Part shown: one piece after another, positions 51,425 to 60,796 of the stretch
Numbering within the stretch: the first letter of the stretch is position 1
Layout of the letters: each line of letters begins with the position of its first letter
DNA from: Thermoleophilum album
GTDB lineage: Bacteria > Actinomycetota > Thermoleophilia > Solirubrobacterales > Thermoleophilaceae
DNA length: 64,000 nucleotides
Assembly (NCBI RefSeq): GCF_900108055.1
Contig: NZ_FNWJ01000001.1
Location: 744,001-808,000 of the forward strand
Direction of reading: 5' to 3'
Notes under the pieces: generated by a model
Databases searched by the model: none
What the model was told of the DNA's origin: nothing
The model's input: the letters and a program-made list of their open reading frames with translations, nothing else
Translations under genes and position numbers: made by a program

Positions 51425-52858
51425 ATGGCGACGACCGAGCAGCTCAAAGAGCAAGAAGAGCTTCGACGCATTAACGCCGACTACGCGGAGCGCTTCGGCT
51501 TCCACGATCCCGAGCGTTACCTCATCAAGTCGCCGAAAGGCCTCTCGCGCGAGATCGTCGAGCAGATCTCCGAGTACAAGCAGGAGCCGCAGTGGATGCG
51601 CGAGTTCCGGCTGAAGGCGCTCGAGCACTTCCTCCAGCGACCGCAGCCGACCTGGGGCTCGCCGCTCTTGCAGCAGGTCAACTACGACGACATCCACTAC
51701 TTCGTGCGCGCGTCCGAGAAGCCAGCGCGCTCGTGGGACGAGGTTCCCGAGGAGATCAAGCGGACCTTCGACCGTCTGGGCATTCCCGAGGCTGAGCGCA
51801 AGTTCCTGGCCGGGGTGGGGGCGCAGTACGAGTCGGAGGTCGTCTACCACCAGGTCCGCGAGGACCTCGAACGGCAGGGCGTGATCTTCCTCGACATGGA
51901 CTCCGGCCTGCGCGAGCACGAGGACCTTGTGCGGGAGTACTTCGCCACGGTCATTCCCCCCAACGACAACAAGTTGGCGGCGCTCAACTCGGCGGTCTGG
52001 TCAGGGGGCTCTTTCATCTACGTACCGCCCGGCGTGAAGGTCGAGATGCCGCTCCAGGCCTACTTCCGCATCAATGCGCAAGCCGTCGGGCAGTTCGAGC
52101 GCACTTTGATCATCGCCGACGAAGGCTCTTACGTGCACTACGTCGAGGGCTGCACGGCGCCGATCTACTCGACCGACTCGCTGCACGCGGCGGTGGTCGA
52201 GTTGATTGCTAAGCCCGGTGCACGGATTCGCTACACGACCGTGCAGAACTGGTCGACGAACGTCTTCAACCTTGTCACCAAGCGCGCCGTCGCCTACGAG
52301 GAAGCGACGGTCGAGTGGGTCGACTGCAACCTCGGGTCGAAGCTGACGATGAAGTACCCGAGCGTGTACCTGCTCGGACGGCGCGCGCACGGCGAGATCC
52401 TGTCGATCGCTTTCGCCGGTCGCGGTCAACACCAGGACGCGGGCGGCAAGATCATCCACGCCGCTCCCGAGACGACCTCGAACATCTTCTCGAAGTCAAT
52501 CTCCAAGGACGGTGGCCGTGCCAGCTACCGCGGCCTGCTCGAGATCGCCAAGGGTGCGCGCGGTGCGCGCTCGAAGGTCGTTTGCGACGCCTTGCTGCTC
52601 GACGAGCACTCGCGCTCGGACACCTACCCGACGATCCGCATCAAGGAGGACGAGGTCGACGTCGGCCACGAGGCGACGGTGTCGAAGGTCGGCGAAGAGC
52701 AGCTCTTCTACCTGATGGCTCACGGCATCCCGGAAGAGGAAGCCTCGAAGGTCATCGTCAACGGCTTCATCGAGCCGATCGTCAAGGAGCTGCCGATGGA
52801 GTACGCGGTCGAGATGAACCGCCTCATCGAGCTCCAGATGGAGGGTTCGATTGGCTAG
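51425..52858 (+). CDS. sufB: Suf scaffold protein SufB
   Basis: A 477-residue beta-helix scaffold on which new iron-sulfur clusters are built. The N-terminal domain (residues 1-110) is followed by the core with [44 protein letters not shown] and the conserved C-terminal helices. It is four bases after the Rieske gene and overlaps sufD by eight bases. Cluster-binding Cys in the VEGCTAP segment is retained. Confidence 0.96.
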   Translation: MATTEQLKEQEELRRINADYAERFGFHDPERYLIKSPKGLSREIVEQISEYKQEPQWMREFRLKALEHFLQRPQPTWGSPLLQQVNYDDIHYFVRASEKPARSWDEVPEEIKRTFDRLGIPEAERKFLAGVGAQYESEVVYHQVREDLERQGVIFLDMDSGLREHEDLVREYFATVIPPNDNKLAALNSAVWSGGSFIYVPPGVKVEMPLQAYFRINAQAVGQFERTLIIADEGSYVHYVEGCTAPIYSTDSLHAAVVELIAKPGARIRYTTVQNWSTNVFNLVTKRAVAYEEATVEWVDCNLGSKLTMKYPSVYLLGRRAHGEILSIAFAGRGQHQDAGGKIIHAAPETTSNIFSKSISKDGGRASYRGLLEIAKGARGARSKVVCDALLLDEHSRSDTYPTIRIKEDEVDVGHEATVSKVGEEQLFYLMAHGIPEEEASKVIVNGFIEPIVKELPMEYAVEMNRLIELQMEGSIG

Positions 52859-54128
52859 CGCTGCCGCCGCGCGCGGCACGGAACCGAGCTGGCTCTCCGA
52901 TCGCCGACGCCGGGCGGCGGAGGCGGCCGCTCAACTGCCCCTCCCGGACAGCAAGACCCCAGGCTGGGAGTTCACCGACCTTTCCGGCCTCGACTTCGAA
53001 CGCTACGAGCTGCCGGCCGTCGACGCGGCTGCGGCGGCTTCGCCGATTCCCCTGTTCGACGCTTTGCCCGAGGGCCTCGAGCTTGCTTGCGTCGACGGAC
53101 AATGGCGGGCGCACGGGGGCGAGGCCCCTGGTGGAGCGCTGCTCCTGCCGCTCGAGGAAGCGATCGAGCGGATTCCTTCGGTCGTCGAACGGAACCTCGG
53201 TTCGATCGTCGCCGTCGACGATCCGTTCGTCGCCCGCAACGAGCTCGCGTGGCGGCACGGGGCGGTCGTTTACGTGCCCGAGGGCGTGCGCGTTTCGCTG
53301 CCGCTGGTGGTCCGTGCGGGCCTTTGCGGCGAGCACCTGCAGCTTCCGTGGCGCACCTTGATCGTCCTCGAGCGGGGAGCTCAGGCGGAGGTTTTCGAGG
53401 AGTACCTGGGGCCACTCGGCGAGGCCGGTGAAGGGGTCGACGCGTTGCTGAACGCGGTGGTCGAGATTGTCGTCGGCGAGGGGGCGAGCCTCACCTATGT
53501 CTGCGGGCAGCGTCTCTCGGAGCGTTCCTGGGGGTTCGCCACCCAGCGCGCGAGGGTCGCGCGCGATGGGCGACTGGATTGGGTGGTGCTGGGCTTCGGC
53601 GGTGCCAACGGGAAGTTCCGGACCGAGACGCAGCTGGTCGGAGAAAACGCTTGGGCGCGCGTCACGGGTGCCTACGCCGGCCGCGCGCGCCAACACCTCG
53701 ACTTCGACACCACGCAAGAGCATGCGGCTCCGCACACCACGTCAGACCTGGCCTTCCGGGGCATCCTCAGCGACCGCGCGACAGCTGTTTGGCGCGGGAT
53801 GATCAGGGTCGACCCTGGTGCGCAGCGAACCGATGCCTTCCAGGAGTCGCGGAACCTGCTGCTGTCGCGAAATGCGCACGCGGACGCGATCCCCGGGCTG
53901 GAGATCGAGGCCAACGACGTTCGCTGCACCCACGCCGCAGCGGTCGCGCAGATCGACCGCGAACAGCTCTTCTACCTGCGCGCCCACGGAGTTCCCGAAG
54001 CGGCCGCACGGCGACTCGTGATCGAGGGGTTCCTGCAGGAGCTGGTCGAGCGGTTCCCGGAGGGAGAGGTTCACGACACGCTCTCCGCGGCGCTCGAGCG
54101 GAGGCTCGTCGAGCTGCTCGGCTCCTGA
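52851..54128 (+). CDS. sufD: Suf scaffold partner SufD
   Basis: A 425-residue partner of SufB in the SufBC2D complex. The N-terminal residues and the beta-helix core ([26 protein letters not shown]) and the conserved [16 protein letters not shown] and [10 protein letters not shown] segments match the family. Start TTG overlaps the sufB stop by eight bases. It ends the operon; the next gene is on the other strand. Confidence 0.93.
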   Translation: MASAAAARGTEPSWLSDRRRRAAEAAAQLPLPDSKTPGWEFTDLSGLDFERYELPAVDAAAAASPIPLFDALPEGLELACVDGQWRAHGGEAPGGALLLPLEEAIERIPSVVERNLGSIVAVDDPFVARNELAWRHGAVVYVPEGVRVSLPLVVRAGLCGEHLQLPWRTLIVLERGAQAEVFEEYLGPLGEAGEGVDALLNAVVEIVVGEGASLTYVCGQRLSERSWGFATQRARVARDGRLDWVVLGFGGANGKFRTETQLVGENAWARVTGAYAGRARQHLDFDTTQEHAAPHTTSDLAFRGILSDRATAVWRGMIRVDPGAQRTDAFQESRNLLLSRNAHADAIPGLEIEANDVRCTHAAAVAQIDREQLFYLRAHGVPEAAARRLVIEGFLQELVERFPEGEVHDTLSAALERRLVELLGS

Positions 54129-54153
54129 GCGGCCCGGCGACCGCCGGCTCCGC

Positions 54154-55044
54154 TCAAGAGATCGGCAGCAGCCGCGCCACTCGCTCGCCGCGCGCGATGC
54201 GGGCGCGCTCGGTCCGCGCGACGAGCTCGTAGGCACTAGCGCACCGACCTCGCGTGAGCGCGCGCGGCGCCAAAGAACGGGTGCCCCGCAGCAGCGCGAC
54301 CGCGATCGTGAAGGCCGCACGGTGCTGGCGTCCAAAGGGAAGTCCGTAGAGCTCGCGAACGCGCTGCGGCAGGCTGCCCAGGATCAACGCGTCATGCAGG
54401 CGCTTAGCGGGCGCAAGTCCCCGCGGCAGCGGCAGCTCGAAAGCGCTCAAAAGGCCTGCGTGACGGGCCTCCTCGGTGAGGTACATGCGATCGCTGGCGA
54501 GGCGCGTCTCGTACCACTCCCGAAACTCGCGCCAGCTCGTGGGCGCGACGCTCCGCGGCATCCCGAAAAGCTCGCCGAACAGCAGGTAGTCACGCCACAG
54601 AGCGTCCCGCTCGTCGTCCTCGAGCGGTCGCACCAAGAGCTCGAAGAAGCAGGCGGCGGAGTCGCAGGTGACGGCGACGGTCCAGAGCATCAGCTCTGGG
54701 TCGAACGCCGAGTAGGGGGTGCCGGCGGGGTACGGCCCGGCTGGCTTGGGCAACTCACCGCGCACGCGCTGGTGCAACGTGCGTACCCGCTCGAGGATCG
54801 CGTCGGCCTCCCGCCGCGGTGCAAAGAACACGCGCTCGAACGCGATCGCCGTGTGCGCGAGCCGCTGGAAGGGTGCGTCGCGACCGCGCGTGTGCAGCGC
54901 GGTGCCGATGAAGTTGCGGGGATCGAGGGCACCGATGCAGAGCGCCCGCTGCCCGTAGTGAAGCCCGACAAGGCGCTCTTCGTGCACGCGTCTCAGCAGC
55001 GATCGGCCGCGTGGGAAGTAACCCTCCTCCGGCGGGGCGCCCAC
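54154..55044 (-). CDS. DUF2236-family protein (MpaB-like oxygenase family)
   Basis: A 296-residue helical protein of the DUF2236 family, whose fungal and bacterial relatives include the latex oxygenase Lcp and MpaB. The conserved His appears in the TALHTRGRDA and AHTAIAFERVFF segments. Function in this organism is unknown. It is convergent with sufD and precedes the rhamnose genes on the same strand with a 69-base gap. Confidence 0.8.
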   Translation of the reverse strand: MGAPPEEGYFPRGRSLLRRVHEERLVGLHYGQRALCIGALDPRNFIGTALHTRGRDAPFQRLAHTAIAFERVFFAPRREADAILERVRTLHQRVRGELPKPAGPYPAGTPYSAFDPELMLWTVAVTCDSAACFFELLVRPLEDDERDALWRDYLLFGELFGMPRSVAPTSWREFREWYETRLASDRMYLTEEARHAGLLSAFELPLPRGLAPAKRLHDALILGSLPQRVRELYGLPFGRQHRAAFTIAVALLRGTRSLAPRALTRGRCASAYELVARTERARIARGERVARLLPIS

Positions 55045-55113
55045 GTAACAACCTTACGTGCGGCGTATGGCGCCTGCAAACCCGCGGCGCGAGCGCGAGC
55101 GCAGGCACTGTCG

Positions 55114-56124
55114 CTAAGCCGACGTGGCGCTCTTTAGCGGTCGTCCGTAGTGGCGCTCGTAGTACTCGCGGTACTCGCCGCGTCGGATCGGCTCCCACCA
55201 CCAGCGGTTGTCGCGGTACCAGGCGACGGTCCGCGCGATCCCTTCGTCGAACCGCACTTGCGGCTCCCAACCGAGTTCCTCCCGGATCTTTTGCGAGGAC
55301 AGCGAGTAGCGGCGGTCGTGCCCCGGACGATCGCGGACGTGCTCGATCAACGACTCGTCTCGCCCCGTCAGCTCCAGCACGCGCCGCACGACCTCGAGGT
55401 TTTCGCATTCGTCCGGCCCACCCACGTTGTAGGCCTCACCAGGCCGGCCCTCGCGCAGGGCCAAATCGATGGCTCGGCAGAAGTCCTCAACGAACAGCCA
55501 GTTACGGACTTGACGACCGTCGCCATAGACCGGGATCGGATCACCGTGCAGGGCGTTCAGGATCGTCAACGGGATTAGCTTCTCGGGGTGTTGGCGTGGC
55601 CCGTAGTTGTTCGAGCCGCGGCAGATGACAGCGTCGATCTTGTAGGTGGTGACGTGGGCCGAGACGAGCAGGTCGCCGGCCGCCTTCGTGGCCGAGTACG
55701 GCGAGCTTGGGTCGAGCGGTGACTGCTCGGTGAAGGAGCCGTCGAGGATCGATCCGTAGACCTCGTCGGTCGAGACTTGCAGGTAGCGCTCGACGCCCAA
55801 CTCGCGTACCGCATCGAGCAGTACCGCGGTTCCGAGCACGTGGGTGCGGCAGAAGTCGTACTGGGCCTTGATCGACCGGTCGACGTGCGACTCGGCGGCG
55901 AAGTTGACGACTGCGTCGCACCCCTCCATCGCTTCGCGGACGATCTGGGGGTCGTCGATCGAGCCGACGATCAGCTCGCAATCAACGCCCTCGAGGTTTT
56001 CGCGCCGGCCAGCGTAGGTGAGCTTGTCGAGCACGACGATTTGATCGTCCGGTCGCAGCTCGCGCACCGTGCGCACGTATTGGGAGCCGATAAATCCGCA
56101 CGCTCCCGTGACGAGAAGTTTCAT
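55114..56124 (-). CDS. rfbB: dTDP-glucose 4,6-dehydratase
   Basis: A 336-residue extended SDR that makes dTDP-4-keto-6-deoxyglucose from dTDP-glucose, the second step of dTDP-L-rhamnose synthesis. The TGACGFIGSQYVR Rossmann loop, STDEVYGSI with the catalytic residues and YSATKAAGDLL (YXXXK) are present, as are NNYGPRQHPEKLIPL and the C-terminal DRPGHDRRY. Its stop overlaps the rfbD start by four bases. Confidence 0.95.
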   Translation of the reverse strand: MKLLVTGACGFIGSQYVRTVRELRPDDQIVVLDKLTYAGRRENLEGVDCELIVGSIDDPQIVREAMEGCDAVVNFAAESHVDRSIKAQYDFCRTHVLGTAVLLDAVRELGVERYLQVSTDEVYGSILDGSFTEQSPLDPSSPYSATKAAGDLLVSAHVTTYKIDAVICRGSNNYGPRQHPEKLIPLTILNALHGDPIPVYGDGRQVRNWLFVEDFCRAIDLALREGRPGEAYNVGGPDECENLEVVRRVLELTGRDESLIEHVRDRPGHDRRYSLSSQKIREELGWEPQVRFDEGIARTVAWYRDNRWWWEPIRRGEYREYYERHYGRPLKSATSA

Positions 56125-56999
56125 CCGGTCTTGACCTCCGGCGGTACTACGTCGTCCTCGCGCCTACTTGCGAGCAGCCCCCGCTCGGCCAGATAGGCAC
56201 GAAGACCGGTCCGCCAGTGCGGCAAGCGCGGGGTCTGCTCACGCGTAGCGCGCAGTACGGAGTTCGCCGGACGCGCGGCGGGACGCGGGAACTGATCGGT
56301 GGTGCACGGCTCGACGGCGCACTCGATCCCCGCTAGTTGGACCGCCTCGCTGGCAAACTCGAACCACGAGCAGGCACCGCCGCCCGCGACGTGGTGCACA
56401 CCGCGCGCCGGCGATTCGAGGAGCGCGGCGATAGCGGCAGCCAGGTGCCGAGTGTAGGTCGGGCAACCGACCTGGTCGTGGACAACTAGCAACGACTCGC
56501 GCTCGCGTGCAAGCGCAAGGATCGTCTCCACGAAGTTGCGACCGTAAGGCCCGAACAACCAGGCAGTGCGCACGATCAGGTGGTTGTTGTTGGATTCGCT
56601 GACGGCACGCTCACCGGCCAGCTTCGATCGCCCGTAAGCGGAGATCGGATTGGTCGGGTCGTCTTCGACGTACGGGGAACGCTTCGAGCCGTCGAACACG
56701 TAGTCGGACGAGATGTAGACGATTCCCGCCCCCACCTCTGCGGCCGCCCGCGCGACAATCCCGGCGCCTTCACCGTTCACGCGGTTCGCCACTTCGGGCT
56801 CCGACTCGGCAGCGTCGACGTTCGTGTAGGCGGCGCAGTGCACCACCCAGTGAGGCCGTTCGCGTTGTAGGGCGCTGCGGACGGCGCGTTCGTCGCAGAC
56901 GTCCAGTTGTTGGTGGGTGAAGCCGACGCTGCCGGCGATCTCCTCAAGCACGGCACGGCCGAGCATGCCGCCGGCGCCGGTGACGACCACGCGACTCAC
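56121..56999 (-). CDS. rfbD: dTDP-4-dehydrorhamnose reductase
   Basis: A 292-residue SDR-type reductase giving dTDP-L-rhamnose. It opens VVVTGAGGMLGRAV, has the VVHCAAYTNVDAAE and YISSDYVFDG segments and the catalytic YGRSKLAGE. It overlaps both neighbours (four bases with rfbB, four with rfbA), so the three are translated as one unit. Confidence 0.94.
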   Translation of the reverse strand: MSRVVVTGAGGMLGRAVLEEIAGSVGFTHQQLDVCDERAVRSALQRERPHWVVHCAAYTNVDAAESEPEVANRVNGEGAGIVARAAAEVGAGIVYISSDYVFDGSKRSPYVEDDPTNPISAYGRSKLAGERAVSESNNNHLIVRTAWLFGPYGRNFVETILALARERESLLVVHDQVGCPTYTRHLAAAIAALLESPARGVHHVAGGGACSWFEFASEAVQLAGIECAVEPCTTDQFPRPAARPANSVLRATREQTPRLPHWRTGLRAYLAERGLLASRREDDVVPPEVKTG

Positions 57000-58069
57000 A
57001 GGATCGCGATCTCCGCGCTGTCGCCGACCACAAAGCGGTAGGCGCGCGGCACTCGTGGACCCCGCCCGATGCGAACGTCGCGACCGATCAGGCTCGCCTC
57101 GACCCGATGATCGAGGTCGCGAATCTCCGAGCCCGACATGACGATCGAGTGCTCGAGCTCGGCGCGCTCGATCGTCACGTCGTTGCCGATTGCCGTGTAG
57201 GGACCGATGTAGGCGTCGACGATCCGGGACCCCGCACCGATGATCGCCGGACCACGGATTGTCGAGCGCTCCACGCGGGCGCCCTCCTCGATTCGCACGC
57301 GCCCCTCGACTCGGCAGTCGCTGACCTCACCCTCGATCTCGGGTTCGAGGTCGTCGAGGATCAGGCGGTTCGCCTCCAGCATGTCCTGCACCTGGCCGGT
57401 GTCCTTCCACCAGCCGTGCACCACGTGGGGATCGACGCGCAGACCGCGATCAAGCAGTCGCTGGATCGCGTCGGTGATTTCGAGCTCTCCGCGCCACGAA
57501 GGCTCGATCTCGCGGGCGGCCTCGAAGATCGAGGGCGTGAACATGTAGACGCCGACGAGCGCGAGGTTCGTCGGCGGATCCTTGGGCTTCTCGACCAGGC
57601 GCACCACGCGACCGTTGTCAACCTCGGCGACTCCGTAGTGCTGCGGGTCGGGGACAGGGGTTAGCAAGATCAGCGCATCGGGCTGTTCCCGTTTGAAGGT
57701 CTCGACGAGTTCGGTGATGCCGTCGCGGAGCAGGTTGTCGCCCAGGTACATCACGAACGGGCTTGCACCCATGAACGACTCCGCACACAGCACCGCGTGG
57801 GCCAGGCCGCGCGGTGCGTCCTGCTCGATGTAGGTGATTTCGAGCCCGAACTGCGATCCGTCACCGGCGGCAGCCTTGATCTCGGGGCCGGTCTCCGGCG
57901 CGATGATGATCGCCACTTCGCGGATACCCGCCGCCGCCATCGCTTCCAGTCCGTAGAAGAGGACGGGCTTGTTGGCCACGGGCACCAACTGCTTAGCGCG
58001 GGTGTGCGTTATCGGCCGCAGTCGGGTCCCCTTCCCGCCAGACAGGATCAGACCCTTGAGTTCGGACAT
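56996..58069 (-). CDS. rfbA: glucose-1-phosphate thymidylyltransferase (long form)
   Basis: A 357-residue nucleotidyltransferase that makes dTDP-glucose from glucose-1-phosphate and dTTP. The N-terminal LSGGKGTRLRPIT, the YLGDNLLRDGI and the KPKDPPTNLALVGVYMF segments are those of RmlA. The C-terminal 100 residues carry left-handed beta-helix repeats (IRGPAIIGAGSRIVDAYIGPYTAIG), giving the long form found in archaea and actinobacterial deoxysugar pathways. No rfbC (3,5-epimerase) is in this cluster, so a distant gene or another sugar is implied. Confidence 0.95.
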   Translation of the reverse strand: MSELKGLILSGGKGTRLRPITHTRAKQLVPVANKPVLFYGLEAMAAAGIREVAIIIAPETGPEIKAAAGDGSQFGLEITYIEQDAPRGLAHAVLCAESFMGASPFVMYLGDNLLRDGITELVETFKREQPDALILLTPVPDPQHYGVAEVDNGRVVRLVEKPKDPPTNLALVGVYMFTPSIFEAAREIEPSWRGELEITDAIQRLLDRGLRVDPHVVHGWWKDTGQVQDMLEANRLILDDLEPEIEGEVSDCRVEGRVRIEEGARVERSTIRGPAIIGAGSRIVDAYIGPYTAIGNDVTIERAELEHSIVMSGSEIRDLDHRVEASLIGRDVRIGRGPRVPRAYRFVVGDSAEIAIL

Positions 58070-58114
58070 CTCGTCGCCTTCAGGTACTGGTCGATGGGGG
58101 CAAGAGCTGGCCGG

Positions 58115-58579
58115 TCAGTAGGTACCGGGTGCGAGCTTGCGATGATCCCAGCTCGCGATCCGCCGGGGCACGAAACGCAAACCTACCCGCTTGGGCGCCT
58201 GCGCCGCAACCATCGCGCGGATGTCGTCGTTCAGCTCGCCGAAGTAGCGGCGGAAGAGCTCGCTACCGAAGCGCTCGAGTGAGGCGACGTCGTAGTCGAG
58301 CTCGACCGTGCACTCCATCATCACGCCGCGCAGCTCGTGGTACTGCTCGCCCGCCTCGATACCGATCGTGGCGCGCGGATCGCGCTCCAGGTTGCGGGCC
58401 TTTTGCGACTTGCGGAAAGTCCAAGCTCTCAGCTCGAGGCCGTCCGGCACATACCAGAGAGGCACCAGATGTGGCCAACCGCGCGGACCGATCGTGGCGC
58501 ACTGCAGAGTTTTCTGCTCGGCGAGGAAGGCGCGCACCTCGTCTTCGCTCATGCGAATCTGTTCGCGTCGCGAAGGCAT
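58115..58579 (-). CDS. PPOX-class flavin-dependent or F420-dependent oxidoreductase
   Basis: A 154-residue split-barrel protein related to pyridoxamine phosphate oxidase. TLQCATIGPRGWPHLVPLWYV and the KARNLERDPRATIGIEAGE segment are typical of the FMN/F420-binding subfamily common in actinobacteria. Which cofactor it binds, and the substrate, are unknown. It lies between rfbA and pafBC on the same strand. Confidence 0.82.
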   Translation of the reverse strand: MPSRREQIRMSEDEVRAFLAEQKTLQCATIGPRGWPHLVPLWYVPDGLELRAWTFRKSQKARNLERDPRATIGIEAGEQYHELRGVMMECTVELDYDVASLERFGSELFRRYFGELNDDIRAMVAAQAPKRVGLRFVPRRIASWDHRKLAPGTY

Positions 58580-58622
58580 CAGCGGCAGCCTATTTCGTTG
58601 TCGTTGAGGGGTGCCTTTGTAG

Positions 58623-60698
58623 CTAGCTGTGGGCGATTGCCCCGGCGAGTTCCAAGGCCGCTTCCAAGATCGCCTGTCGCGCGTCGGCCGGCTCGAGCAC
58701 CACCGCGTCGCCGGCCTCTTTGAGGATCTCGCGCACCAGGTAGTCGTGACCGGCGTAGGGCAGTGCGATGATCACCGACCCGTCCTCGAGCTCTGCCACG
58801 ACGCGTCGGTCCTCGCGCGCCCAACGGGCCCGTTCGGGAGAGATCCAGACGCGGGCTAGCTGCGCGTTCGGAACCTCGCCGGTGCGCGGCCAGCCCTTGA
58901 GGTCCGGCTCGACGCCTGCGCGAGGCGTGAAGCGCTCCTCGCGCATTGCCGCCGTCTTGATGCGGTCGAGGCGGAAACTGCGGGGCGCGTCCTTGGTGAG
59001 ATCCCAGGCGTGGACGTACCACCCCTCGAGCCCGTTGATCAGCTTGTACGGCTCGATGCATCGCCGTTCCAATAGGTCGGCATGCTCCTTGTAGTAGTCG
59101 ATATCGAGCAGCCGCCTTTGGGCGATCGCCCCGCTGACCACCCGCGCGATCTCGCTGTCGTCGCCGCTGGCGTGGGTCATGTAGAGCTCTTCCTGGGCGG
59201 GGTCGCGACCGAGCGCAGCGACGATCTTTTCGCGGGCGGAGGTCAGTGAGCCCTCGGGCAGGTGCTCGCCGATCAAATCGATAGCCGCTATCAGCGCTTT
59301 CGCTTCGAGCGGCAACAACCGCGCCGGTCGCGCGAAGCTGTCACCGTAAGGCTCTGGATCGACCTCGATCGTGTCGCCTGCCACCTCGGCGTAGAGCACG
59401 TAACTGCCCCCGCCGAAGTTCACGACGTTCAGGAGATCGATGTCCTGGCGCAGCTCGTCTTCGTCGATCGCGAGCGTGCGACACAGTTCCGCTGCGGAGA
59501 GCTTGCGGCCCTCGCGGGCGGCCTCGATCAGGATGCCCGCGAGCGTGATCAGCCGCGCGAACCGTTCGGGCCGAATCGAAGGCTCGTTCGTCTGGTCGGC
59601 TTTCGCGCCCCGGCGATCCTCGTGCGCTTGCTCGGCTGCCGGCGGCCGTTCAGGCGCCAGCTCGAAGTCGCCACGGTGCCGTTCGACGATCAGCTCGAGC
59701 CGCCGGTCGAGCTCCGCCACGAGCTCCGGTGGACCGAGCAAGCGTGCCCGCTTGCCGAGACCGAGCACCCACGACACCAGGGCGCGCTCGTCGGCGAAGT
59801 CGGTCTCGAAAACGATCCCGTGGTCGGGAGCGTCAGCCACCTCGGCCGCTGGAGTCGTTTTTCCGGCGTGCCCGAAGTGGCGCAAAACCAACCAGTCGAT
59901 GCGATCCGACAGCCACACGCGGGCCGTTCCGCGGCGCTCCCCGAGCTGCCAGCCAACGCGCCGCGCGTACTCGCGCGGATCGAAATCGGCTGGACGCGCG
60001 AAGTCTCGCTCGGCCTTCGTCGCGTAACCGATCTTCCCGCGGATCCGCGAGACCCGGAAGACACGCACTGCCCCCCGTTCATGGGAGTAGCCGATAAGGT
60101 AAAACTGCCCGCCCTTATAGAGCAGGTGATAAGGGTCGACCTTGCGCGTCTCGACCGCATCACGACCGATCGTGTAGTAGTCGAACACGACCGTCTTGCG
60201 CCGGAAGATCGCGTTCTCCAGTTTCTGGAGGCGCTGCGAGAGCTCTTTACCGCCCGGCCCGGCCTTGATCGCGAGGGCGACGGACGTTTCCTCTGGTGCC
60301 TCCAGCGGCGAGGGCTTGCCCCAGGCGAGATGCTGCAGGGCGAGGCGCAGCGGCTCGGCATAGGCAAACTCGCCGTCCAGCAGGGCAAGCGCGGTGCGCA
60401 GGGCCGCGAGCTCCTGGTCGGTGAACTCGATCGGCGGCAGGTAGAAGTTTTCGGGTGGCAGCTGGTAGGTCTCGGACTCGAAGTAGCCGTCCGGGGCCTT
60501 TTCGACTCTCAGTCGGATGCCTAGCGCCTCAAGTTCCGCTCGGTCCGCGTAGAAACGCCTGGCGAAGGCCTCCTCGTTCATCTCCGCGTAGCCCTCGACG
60601 TTCTGCTTGATCTCGAGCGCGGTTACCGGACGCCGCTCGGCCATCAAGTACGAGATCAAGGAGAGCTGGCGGATGAGTTTGTCCGTGTCCTTCGCCAC
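58623..60698 (-). CDS. pafBC: fused PafB-PafC WYL-domain transcription activator
   Basis: A 691-residue fusion of two WYL-type regulators. Each half has a winged helix then a WYL domain: first KLIRQLSLISYLMAERRPV and DYYTIGRDAVETRKVDPYHLLY, then ERFARLITLAGILIEAAREG and DIDYYKEHADLLERR. In mycobacteria PafB and PafC are separate proteins that activate DNA-damage genes independently of LexA; some actinobacteria carry natural fusions, and this is one. Target genes are not known here, although lhr and repair genes elsewhere in the window would fit. Pro/Glu-rich linker near residues 345-375. Confidence 0.9.
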   Translation of the reverse strand: MAKDTDKLIRQLSLISYLMAERRPVTALEIKQNVEGYAEMNEEAFARRFYADRAELEALGIRLRVEKAPDGYFESETYQLPPENFYLPPIEFTDQELAALRTALALLDGEFAYAEPLRLALQHLAWGKPSPLEAPEETSVALAIKAGPGGKELSQRLQKLENAIFRRKTVVFDYYTIGRDAVETRKVDPYHLLYKGGQFYLIGYSHERGAVRVFRVSRIRGKIGYATKAERDFARPADFDPREYARRVGWQLGERRGTARVWLSDRIDWLVLRHFGHAGKTTPAAEVADAPDHGIVFETDFADERALVSWVLGLGKRARLLGPPELVAELDRRLELIVERHRGDFELAPERPPAAEQAHEDRRGAKADQTNEPSIRPERFARLITLAGILIEAAREGRKLSAAELCRTLAIDEDELRQDIDLLNVVNFGGGSYVLYAEVAGDTIEVDPEPYGDSFARPARLLPLEAKALIAAIDLIGEHLPEGSLTSAREKIVAALGRDPAQEELYMTHASGDDSEIARVVSGAIAQRRLLDIDYYKEHADLLERRCIEPYKLINGLEGWYVHAWDLTKDAPRSFRLDRIKTAAMREERFTPRAGVEPDLKGWPRTGEVPNAQLARVWISPERARWAREDRRVVAELEDGSVIIALPYAGHDYLVREILKEAGDAVVLEPADARQAILEAALELAGAIAHS

Positions 60699-60796
60699 GA
60701 GGGGCAGGATAGGCGGCCCCGACGCCTGTCGGTTAGCGTCCCGAGCACGCTTTTCACCGCTATTTGCGGTGAGCTAGAAGTTCGGCGAAGCGGCGG

